A DNA stretch of 64,000 nt. Origin: JBDGYW01 sp964580055 (lineage in GTDB: Bacteria > Gemmatimonadota > Gemmatimonadetes > Gemmatimonadales > GWC2-71-9). Of this stretch, positions 9,606 to 16,530 are shown in pieces. The position numbers and the translations under genes are program-made. The stretch lies in contig CAZOJI010000023.1 of NCBI GenBank assembly GCA_964580055.1, forward strand, positions 1 through 64,000, in the 5' to 3' direction. The notes beneath the pieces were generated by a model, which saw only the letters and a program-made list of their open reading frames with translations, was not told the origin of the DNA and did not search any database. Each line of letters opens with the position of its first letter. Position 1 is the stretch's first letter.

Positions 9606-10130
9606 ATGATAGTACAGACGCTCGATTTCAAAGCCATTTGGGACGGTGCACTTGGATTTCAACAATTCGCAACGGAGGCTGAGCATAATCAAAAGCTTTG
9701 GGAGGGCGTGTATCGGAACACGAAGATCCCGCGATGGGCGCTCGAGACGCTGAACGATCACGCAGAAACGCTGCGGCTTCTGATAATCGCCGAGGATTGG
9801 TGCGGGGATGCGGCCAACACAGTGCCAGTATTGGCGAAACTGGGAGACGAGGCGGAGAATATGGACGTCCGCATCATCAAGCGCGACGAGAACTTGCATG
9901 TCATGGACCGCTACCTGACCAACGGCGCGCGCTCTATCCCTATCGCGATCCTGCTCGACCCCGATTTCACCGAAATCGGGCACTGGGGCGCCAGGCCCAA
10001 AGAATTGCAGCAATGGGTGGTGGACAACAAGGACACGATTCCCAAGGAGAAGCGATATCCCCTGGTGCGTCGCTGGTACGCCAAGGACAAGGGTGAATCA
10101 ACGCTGAGAGAGGTGCTCGGATTGTTGTGA
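9606..10130 (+). CDS. Thioredoxin-fold family protein with single active-site cysteine
   Basis: 174 residues, no signal peptide, so cytosolic. The thioredoxin-like core shows EDWCGDAANTVP where CxxC would be, and the cis-proline loop SIPIAI. Only the first cysteine is present (C-G-D-A); related sequences also read DWCGDA, so this is a family trait rather than a mutation. It is unlikely to act as a classical dithiol reductase. A purine-rich site (AAGGGGG) precedes the ATG. Its 3' end faces the Omp85-like gene across a 47-bp gap made entirely of short repeats. Confidence 0.75.
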   Translation: MIVQTLDFKAIWDGALGFQQFATEAEHNQKLWEGVYRNTKIPRWALETLNDHAETLRLLIIAEDWCGDAANTVPVLAKLGDEAENMDVRIIKRDENLHVMDRYLTNGARSIPIAILLDPDFTEIGHWGARPKELQQWVVDNKDTIPKEKRYPLVRRWYAKDKGESTLREVLGLL

Positions 10131-10177
10131 GTGGTGGGTTGGGAGTTGGGAGTTGTGCCCTACCGCCCTACCGCCCC
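10131..10177. repeat. Short tandem repeats filling the gap between convergent genes
   Basis: The whole 47-bp interval consists of TTGGGAG-type heptamers (gggttgggagttgggag, around 10137-10153) followed by CCCTACCG units (10158-10177). The motif GGGCGGTAG, seen here on the minus strand, recurs inside the glycosyltransferase gene at 35437-35469. Confidence 0.7.
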
Positions 10178-11368
10178 TCAAAACGCCCAATGCGTCATCA
10201 GCTGCCAAGTCAATCCGTCCGGTCCCAGGGCCAGCGTGGTTCCCAAGACTGCCTGACGCCCAAATGAAAGCACCGGACCGCCGCCCACTCCGACATGCAT
10301 GCCGTCGAGGGCGATACTGAAATCATCTTCCCCCGGTTGAAATACACGTCCCGCATCTACAAACCCCAGGAGGTGGGCGGCCAGGACGCCTCGTTCTCCC
10401 ACAACCTGATAACGGGTTTCCAGGGAGGCCAGAATCTTGTCCTCGCCCCAATATCGAAAATCGGCCACGCCCCGGTGTGAATCGGGTCCGCCAAAGCCCT
10501 CTATCGGGACATCCGTTGACTCCAAGAGGGGATATGACCCCAATCCGGGTGAGCCCGACATCGTCTGCGCGAGCACTCTACCGGCAAATGTGTACTTCTC
10601 GCCGAGTGTCCAGTACCCGGCAGCCGACAACGTGGTGCGCCTGTAGCTCACGGCTCCCGCAACGGTGGAGTCAGCGAAACCGACGATCGCTTGCAGCAAC
10701 ACTCCGTGGAGCGGTGCTACCTCGTCGTTGCGGGTGTCGAACACCAGCCCCACGCGTGCGGTCACGTCACCTGTGAAGCGGTCGACCGTAAGGTCCAGGT
10801 CATCGTCGCTATCGAGGCCTAGAAGAGTAACGCCGGAAAGGGTGTCGAACTTCCAGCGCTCCGCGTGAAAGCCCGCCAGCACGCGCAGGTGAGACACCAC
10901 CCTGCGCTGGATTTCCCCTCGCACGTACATCCGGTGATGGTCGGCGCGGTAGTAATTGGGCTGAGCCGGCGTGACGTTGTCACCATCCCAATCGGTGTCG
11001 TTCCCAACGCCGAAGTAGTTTTGGCGGGCGCGTCGCCGGGATTCTGCGACCAGGCTGAACCTCCAACCGGGAACCAGATTGGGCATTCGCGCGTACAGTT
11101 GGAGTTTGTGGCTTCCCGAGGTGGAGATCTGCCCGTCCAGAGCCAGCGATGCCCTGTATGGCTGCGGGTCGAACCAATCACGGTATCCCGGTGGGCGAAC
11201 CTGCGAGTAGAATAGGCCGGCGGTGAGCCCGTCTCGAGGGGTGTAGTAGACTTTGGGGTAGGCGAGATCGACCCAGTTCTCGCCCAGAGTCGGCAGATCC
11301 GGGATCTGTCCGTGAATCGAGCCTAAGGTGATTGGTAAGAGCAGCGTGGCGACAAGGAACTTTCTCAA
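10178..11368 (-). CDS. Omp85/BamA-like outer-membrane beta-barrel protein
   Basis: 396 residues. A signal peptide (about 20 residues, cut near SIHGQ) is followed by alternating amphipathic strands rich in Tyr, Trp and Gly, with motifs of the surface-antigen (D15) barrel such as GLVFDTRNDEVAPLHG and GFVDAGRVF. It ends in T-H-W-A-F, with the terminal aromatic residue used by the BAM machine. No POTRA domains are visible, so it is a barrel-only member and not BamA. The start is TTG at 11368, overlapping the stop of the asparaginase gene (TTGA) with GAGGG upstream, so it should be translationally coupled to it. Confidence 0.8.
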   Translation of the reverse strand: MRKFLVATLLLPITLGSIHGQIPDLPTLGENWVDLAYPKVYYTPRDGLTAGLFYSQVRPPGYRDWFDPQPYRASLALDGQISTSGSHKLQLYARMPNLVPGWRFSLVAESRRRARQNYFGVGNDTDWDGDNVTPAQPNYYRADHHRMYVRGEIQRRVVSHLRVLAGFHAERWKFDTLSGVTLLGLDSDDDLDLTVDRFTGDVTARVGLVFDTRNDEVAPLHGVLLQAIVGFADSTVAGAVSYRRTTLSAAGYWTLGEKYTFAGRVLAQTMSGSPGLGSYPLLESTDVPIEGFGGPDSHRGVADFRYWGEDKILASLETRYQVVGERGVLAAHLLGFVDAGRVFQPGEDDFSIALDGMHVGVGGGPVLSFGRQAVLGTTLALGPDGLTWQLMTHWAF

Positions 11369-12408
11369 TCTGTTCCCTCGAAGAGATATGCAGTGTCGTA
11401 GTGAGAGGCCGTTTCTCCGTCGAATGCGGCGTAGCGGCTAGGTGTCATTGTTGCGGCGCCAAACTCACCACGTTTGTTCACCGCGTAGAAACTCAAACCA
11501 AAGGTCGGGCGCCCGCTTTCGTCAAGCAGCCGGGGCTCGGAGGTTGCAACGACCCTCCGGAGTGTCTCCAAGGCGGCATCAGCCGGCTTCAGGCCGCGAC
11601 GCATGAATTCAACCGTGAGAAACGCGCCGCAGACCTTGATGTTGGACTCGCCGCGTCCCGTCGAGCCCGCCGCCCCGATATCGTTGTCAGTGAACTGGCC
11701 GGCACCAATCAGTGGTGAGTCGCCGCACCGCCCCGCGATCTTCCAAGACAGCCCGCTGGTGGTGGTGACGGACGAAACATCTCCGTCTCTGTTCACTACA
11801 TTGCAGTTGATCGTTCCGGTCGCTCGGGGAACGAATTGAGCAGTGTCGGGAACGTTCAACCAGTCGTCGTCGCTGCTGCGGTTCGCTCGCCAACGAAGCC
11901 AGAGATCCCTTGACCTCTCGGTCAGCAAGTCCTCTTCCTGGAATCCGTAAGAAAGGGCAAACCGCTTCGCTCCCTGTCCGACCAGGAAGATGTGGTCCGT
12001 GTACAGCAACACATACTTGGCTACTACGCTCGGGGTTTTGATACCCTCCAGAGCGCCCACGGCACCTGCCCTGCGAGAAGGTCCATGCATGCACGAAGCG
12101 TCGAGCTGTACCACCCCGTCTTCATTCGGCAGGCCGCCGTAGCCGACGGACATGTCTTCGGGATCGAGTTCCTGGATCTTCACCCCTTCGATGGCCGCGT
12201 CGAGCGTGTCGACACCTTCGAGCATCAATTGGCCTGCGCGTTCAACCGCACTCAGACCATTCGCCGAAGCCACCGCTACCGGGCGAGATTGTGGTGCAAT
12301 ACGAACCGTTGGGGCTGCCAATACCGCATTGTCGCCGGCCAAAACTGAACCGGCGGCCATGCAGGATGACGCGCCCAGAAACTCTCGGCGTGACAGTGAG
12401 TCTGACAC
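11365..12408 (-). CDS. Tat-exported N4-(beta-N-acetylglucosaminyl)-L-asparaginase-type Ntn hydrolase
   Basis: 347 residues. The N-terminus has a Tat signal (SRREFLG then a hydrophobic stretch). The remainder aligns with bacterial glycosylasparaginase: YGGLPNEDG and DASCMHG early, the autoprocessing site at ATGTIN (Thr is the predicted nucleophile; the usual context is HDTIG), then WKIAGRCGDSPLIGAG, where R-x-G-D-S-P binds substrate. The Asp before the nucleophile is Gly here. The start is GTG at 12408: a strong AGGAGG lies 7-8 bases upstream, whereas the longer frame begins before that ribosome site. It shares an overlapping junction with the barrel protein. Confidence 0.85.
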   Translation of the reverse strand: MSDSLSRREFLGASSCMAAGSVLAGDNAVLAAPTVRIAPQSRPVAVASANGLSAVERAGQLMLEGVDTLDAAIEGVKIQELDPEDMSVGYGGLPNEDGVVQLDASCMHGPSRRAGAVGALEGIKTPSVVAKYVLLYTDHIFLVGQGAKRFALSYGFQEEDLLTERSRDLWLRWRANRSSDDDWLNVPDTAQFVPRATGTINCNVVNRDGDVSSVTTTSGLSWKIAGRCGDSPLIGAGQFTDNDIGAAGSTGRGESNIKVCGAFLTVEFMRRGLKPADAALETLRRVVATSEPRLLDESGRPTFGLSFYAVNKRGEFGAATMTPSRYAAFDGETASHYDTAYLFEGTD

Positions 12409-12544
12409 TGTTAGACCTCCTTCGCTCAAAAAGCGAACCCGTGGAGCGGCCCCGAATTAACCAAGGTTCAGCCCCGGTTGTCAACTTGATTCACCCGCCT
12501 ACCGCGGATAGGTTCCCCAGTTCTGGCCGCGACAGGGTTGAGGC

Positions 12545-13255
12545 ATGATTTCCGTGGTGATTCCGGTCCACAACGAGCAGGGCAATATCGCGCCACTCCT
12601 GGCCGAGATCGAAGCTGCACTCGGAAGATCGGCCATGGAGGTGATCGCGGTTGACGACCGGTCCACGGACGGTTCGGCGGACGAGTTGCGAAGACTCCAG
12701 GCAGAACACGAATGCCTGAGAGTGGTGTCCCTGCGCCGGCGTGCCGGTCAGTCGGCGGCTCTGGCTGCCGGAGTGGATGTGGTGCGCGGCGATACGGTTG
12801 TTCTCATGGATTCCGACGGCCAGTACGATCCGGCGGATGTGCCGGGCCTCTTGGATCTGCTGGAACGCGACCCATTGTGCGTGGCGGTGGTGGGATACCG
12901 CGTGCGGCGGGCGGACTCGCTTTGGAGGCTGATACAAAGCCGCGTTGCGAATGGCGTGCGCAACTGGCTGACCGGCGACTACATCCGAGATACCGGCTGT
13001 TCGCTGAGGGTCATCCGGACAGCGGCCCTGAGAAGAATCGTCCGGTTCGATGGTATGCACCGGTTCTTTCCCACGTTGTTGCGACGGGAAGGCGGGAAAG
13101 TCCTCGAAGCGGCGGTATCTCACCGGCCGCGACTAGCGGGAAGGAGCAAATACGGGATGCGCAACAGAGGAATGGTGGCATTGCGCGATGCGTTGGGCGT
13201 ACGTTGGCTCAAACTCAGAGCGCTCGATTACGAAGCCACGAAGGATGATTCTTAG
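12545..13255 (+). CDS. Glycosyltransferase family 2 (DPM1-like)
   Basis: 236 residues, GT-A fold without C-terminal membrane helices. Motifs: VVIPVHNEQGN at the N-terminus, VDDRSTDGS for nucleotide binding, the D-x-D metal site in MDSDGQYDP, and the acceptor segment DTGCSLRVIR. The closest general match is dolichyl/polyprenyl-phosphate mannosyl- or glucosyltransferase (DPM1/ArnC type), which loads a sugar onto a lipid carrier. The GT39-type enzyme at 34238 would be a plausible user of such a donor, but the two genes are 20 kb apart. The next gene follows within 35 bp. Confidence 0.85.
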   Translation: MISVVIPVHNEQGNIAPLLAEIEAALGRSAMEVIAVDDRSTDGSADELRRLQAEHECLRVVSLRRRAGQSAALAAGVDVVRGDTVVLMDSDGQYDPADVPGLLDLLERDPLCVAVVGYRVRRADSLWRLIQSRVANGVRNWLTGDYIRDTGCSLRVIRTAALRRIVRFDGMHRFFPTLLRREGGKVLEAAVSHRPRLAGRSKYGMRNRGMVALRDALGVRWLKLRALDYEATKDDS

Positions 13256-13289
13256 GCATGACGGGGTCCATCGACTTGGCACGGTTCCA

Positions 13290-14399
13290 ATGAGTCATCA
13301 ACAATATGGCAGGTTCTTCTTGCCGGGCCTGAGCGAGGTGCATCCTGAAGTCCGGGAAGCAATTGCCAAGCCAATCTTTCCGCATCGCGGGCACGAGATG
13401 GAAGAGCTGCTCAGACGCGTGGACATTGGCCTGAGAGATCTATTTCGCACCGAGCGGCACGTACTGATTGGCACCTGTACCGCCACGGCGTTCATGGAGA
13501 TGGCGGTAAGAGCCGGAGTGCGTAGACGAGCGCTCTGTCTCGTAGCGGGAACGTACGGGGAGCGGTTTGCGGGTGTCGCCGAATCGGTCGGCAAGGACGT
13601 GGTGCGGCTCAACGTCCCGCTGGGGCGCACGATCGAGCCCAACATGCTGGAGGATGCGTTGCATCGTTCCAACGTGGATGCGGTTACGCTCGTGCATTCG
13701 GAGACTTCCACTGGAGCATTGGCTCCGCTCGAAGATCTCGCCGCCACGGTACGTGAATTCGACGATGTGACGTTGCTGGTAGATGGTGTTACATCGGTTG
13801 GAGCGTGCCCGGTCGAGACCGATCTATGGGGTTTGGACTGCGTGTTTGCCGGTTCCTACGGAGCCTTGGCGCTGCCGCCCGGCCTGGCTTTGGCCGTGGC
13901 CTCGGAACGAATGTGCGATCAGGCGAGGTTGGTTTCCGAACGCGGGGCGGTTCTGGATCTACTTGCCTTTCAAGAAGCTGCGGAGGCACACCAGCCGACC
14001 TACACACCTGCGATATCGTTGTTGCTGGGTTTGGAGCAACAACTGCTTCGCCTCGAGGAGTGCGGTGGAGTGGAGACGCGTTGGCAAACACACGACTCCA
14101 TGCTGGCTGCCGTGGAAGACTGGGTCGATAGTGAAGGGCGAGAACTGGGCTTTCGCTTCCTGCCCGAATTCGGTCGTCGTTCGCCCGCGGTATCGTGTCT
14201 TCGCGTCCCGGATGGGGAAAATGGTCGAGATCTTGCCAAAGCCCTGGCAGCGGAGCAGGGATACGCGATCGGATCAGGGTACGGAAAATTGAAGGTAGAG
14301 ACCATTCGAATCGGCCACATGGGTGACCACACGGTTGAGGAGTTGAAGGGTCTGCTAGAGGCGCTGAGTGGAGTCGTGATCGGGCGCCAACCGGAATGA
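13290..14399 (+). CDS. Class V aminotransferase-fold protein lacking the PLP lysine
   Basis: 369 residues. It resembles the alanine-glyoxylate/serine-pyruvate aminotransferase family: FFLPGLSEVHPEV opening, HRGHEMEEL, GTCTATAFMEM, HSETSTGAL, and DGVTSVG with Asp165, which pairs with the PLP ring nitrogen. The family lysine motif G-S-Q-K-A-L before PPGL here reads GSYGAL (residues 188-193), with Gly191 at the lysine position. The change affects several bases and the frame is intact, so a simple sequencing slip is unlikely. It may bind a ligand without aminotransferase chemistry. The ATG at 13290 fits the family start; an alternative ATG is at 13245. The 3' end overlaps the convergent chemoreceptor gene by 45 bp. 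Confidence 0.8.
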   Translation: MSHQQYGRFFLPGLSEVHPEVREAIAKPIFPHRGHEMEELLRRVDIGLRDLFRTERHVLIGTCTATAFMEMAVRAGVRRRALCLVAGTYGERFAGVAESVGKDVVRLNVPLGRTIEPNMLEDALHRSNVDAVTLVHSETSTGALAPLEDLAATVREFDDVTLLVDGVTSVGACPVETDLWGLDCVFAGSYGALALPPGLALAVASERMCDQARLVSERGAVLDLLAFQEAAEAHQPTYTPAISLLLGLEQQLLRLEECGGVETRWQTHDSMLAAVEDWVDSEGRELGFRFLPEFGRRSPAVSCLRVPDGENGRDLAKALAAEQGYAIGSGYGKLKVETIRIGHMGDHTVEELKGLLEALSGVVIGRQPE

Positions 14400-16466
14400 T
14401 CCCACTGCCGACGTCAGGTGGCTGGCGGCGTCGGCGAGCAGCTTCGCGGATCGCGCAATTTCGTCAGTTGTTTTCGTCTGCTCCTGGGCCGCGACGGCAA
14501 TCTCACGGGATGCTGCAACCACGGCCTCCGTTCCGGCCGCGATGTTTTGAAGACGCCTTGTGATCTCCTCGACCAGCTCTTTCACGTCCCCCGCGGCGTT
14601 GGAGATCTCCTCGCTCCAGGCGCTCGATTCGGCGGTGGCGCCCGCAACTTCCTTCAACGCGCCCGCCGCAGATTCAGCAATCTGCCTCACGTCGGAGCTT
14701 GCCTCAGCCAACCGAGCAAGACGATCACGAGTCTCCTGCACCGTCGTGAGCACGTTTCCAACCACGTCGGCGGTTGTCGTTGCTGATCTGGAGGCCTGCG
14801 TCGCCAGCTTGCGCACCTCGTCGGCTACGACCTCGAACCCGCGCCCCTCGCCGCCGCCAGCCCTGGAGGCCTCGATTGCGGCATTCAGTGCCAGCATGTT
14901 CGTTTGTGAGGCTGTAGTCTGCGCCTGAGTCACGAACTGCTGTATCTCCTTCGAGAGTTCAGCGAGTCTCTTGGCTTCGGCCGCGCCGAGTTCCAGATCG
15001 CTGGCGAGCACGGCGAGTTGCTCGCTTCCGGCGATCAGATGCTTTTCATGTTCTCCAGCCGTTTGGCTGAGTGATGAACTCCGCTCGGCGGCCACATTGG
15101 CGCCTTCAGCCAAGTTGGAGGATATGCCGAGAATTCGGCCCGCATCGTTCACCGCCTGGCGCGCCAGCTCAGCCTGGTCGTTCGACTGATTGGTCAGATC
15201 TTCGCAAGTGTCCGCCATCTGTTGAATCGACGAGATCATCTGCTCGGTGCGTTTCGATATGAGATCCGCCATAGTGGCCGATTCCTGGGAAGACGAACGA
15301 ATCTCCCCGACCAATCTTCTCAAGGCGTCAACCATGGTACGAACAGCATCGAGCAGACCTGCCACTTCCTCGGCTCCGGTAGCTTCAGGCGAGACGGAAA
15401 ACGAGAGGTCGCCGTCAGCAACTCGAGCGGCGATGGATCCTGCCACACGAACGGGCCGGGTCACTCTTCTGTGAAGCCACTCCGTGAACCAGACCAGCAG
15501 CACTATGGCCACAACCAGGGTTATGCCGGCGGCCAGGTATACGGCGTCGCGGATGGAACGCGCAGCGGTGTATGCGATGTCTTGACTCTGCCGATGCACG
15601 ATCCACCAGCGGCCCGAATTTGCGGGCGCGGCCGCTACCAACTCTCTGCCATCCGCTCCCTGACCGGAAAGCGGGATGGTCGGGGAGTCGGCAAGCCTCG
15701 GTAGTAGCTGAGCGACCTCGCTGACAGCAAATAGTCGGGCTGGATCGGGCGACATAATCACACGCCCGGCCGAGTCGATTGCCTCGATAGACGCCCCGGC
15801 TGTTTCGGCTCCAAGCGATAGCAGTTGAGCCAGCCGCGAGAGCTCAACCACGGCTTTGAGCACGCCCAGAGGCTCGCCCGATTCGGGATCGACGACCCTC
15901 GCCGCCAGCTCCAGGCCGACCGTGCCCGCAGATTCGTCGTACAGAGGCGCACCCCGGTAGGCGCCGGACTCAAAGGCCTCCTGCCACCAGTCCTCGTCCG
16001 ACTGCACAAAATCCGTCGTGGGGCCGCTCGCAACCACGAGCAGCCCGTGGCTGTCCGTAAGGAAGACCTCGATGAAATCGGATGAATCCCGTGCGGTCTG
16101 GAGGTAGCGCGTTATGGTGACGTCCTGCGTCAATTGGCGGCTGTCTTCGAAACGCCGCTCGAGTTCGTTGGTCGACAGTCTGTCCAGACCTCTTCTCTCT
16201 ACCGCCTGCCTCGCTGTCCGAGCCGCAGCAACGAGGCTGGGCGAGCGAGCGAGTTGTTGCACATCGGCCGAGCGCTCATCGAGGTACTGTGATACCAACT
16301 CCGCAACGCGTTCGGCGACCTCGTGCAGCTGGGCTGCTGCTGTTCGCTCGAATTCCCGGGCAACGCTGCTACTTGCCACGTATGCGGTCAACGCAATGGC
16401 AGCGATGGCCACCGGCGTACCGGCGACTATGATGCGTTTCCGAAGCTCTCTGGTCTTGCTCGCCAT
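14355..16466 (-). CDS. Methyl-accepting chemotaxis protein
   Basis: 703 residues. Membrane helix near 15-40, a large periplasmic sensor (about 45-310, dCache-like, including a Y-R-G-A-P-L-Y segment), second membrane helix (AAGITLVVAIVLLVWF), HAMP, then a long cytoplasmic coiled-coil signalling domain. The hairpin tip reads GEGRGFEVVADEVRKLA, where CheA/CheW dock. There is no C-terminal CheR-binding pentapeptide. No other chemotaxis or flagellar gene is in the window. The ATG at 16466 was preferred to a TTG at 16508, neither having a good ribosome site. It diverges from leuS and overlaps the convergent aminotransferase-like gene by 45 bp at its end. Confidence 0.92.
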   Translation of the reverse strand: MASKTRELRKRIIVAGTPVAIAAIALTAYVASSSVAREFERTAAAQLHEVAERVAELVSQYLDERSADVQQLARSPSLVAAARTARQAVERRGLDRLSTNELERRFEDSRQLTQDVTITRYLQTARDSSDFIEVFLTDSHGLLVVASGPTTDFVQSDEDWWQEAFESGAYRGAPLYDESAGTVGLELAARVVDPESGEPLGVLKAVVELSRLAQLLSLGAETAGASIEAIDSAGRVIMSPDPARLFAVSEVAQLLPRLADSPTIPLSGQGADGRELVAAAPANSGRWWIVHRQSQDIAYTAARSIRDAVYLAAGITLVVAIVLLVWFTEWLHRRVTRPVRVAGSIAARVADGDLSFSVSPEATGAEEVAGLLDAVRTMVDALRRLVGEIRSSSQESATMADLISKRTEQMISSIQQMADTCEDLTNQSNDQAELARQAVNDAGRILGISSNLAEGANVAAERSSSLSQTAGEHEKHLIAGSEQLAVLASDLELGAAEAKRLAELSKEIQQFVTQAQTTASQTNMLALNAAIEASRAGGGEGRGFEVVADEVRKLATQASRSATTTADVVGNVLTTVQETRDRLARLAEASSDVRQIAESAAGALKEVAGATAESSAWSEEISNAAGDVKELVEEITRRLQNIAAGTEAVVAASREIAVAAQEQTKTTDEIARSAKLLADAASHLTSAVGSFRLAPDHDSTQRL

Positions 16467-16530
16467 TAGTCGTTGGGCAAAGGTAGGGGAGCCTTCCTGG
16501 GGGAGCAAGCAGTGCTAGATTAACCCTACC

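Noticed and set aside
12409..12429. Upstream TTG start for the asparaginase
   Set aside because: The AGGAGG ribosome site lies inside this segment, so translation must start after it, at the GTG at 12408.
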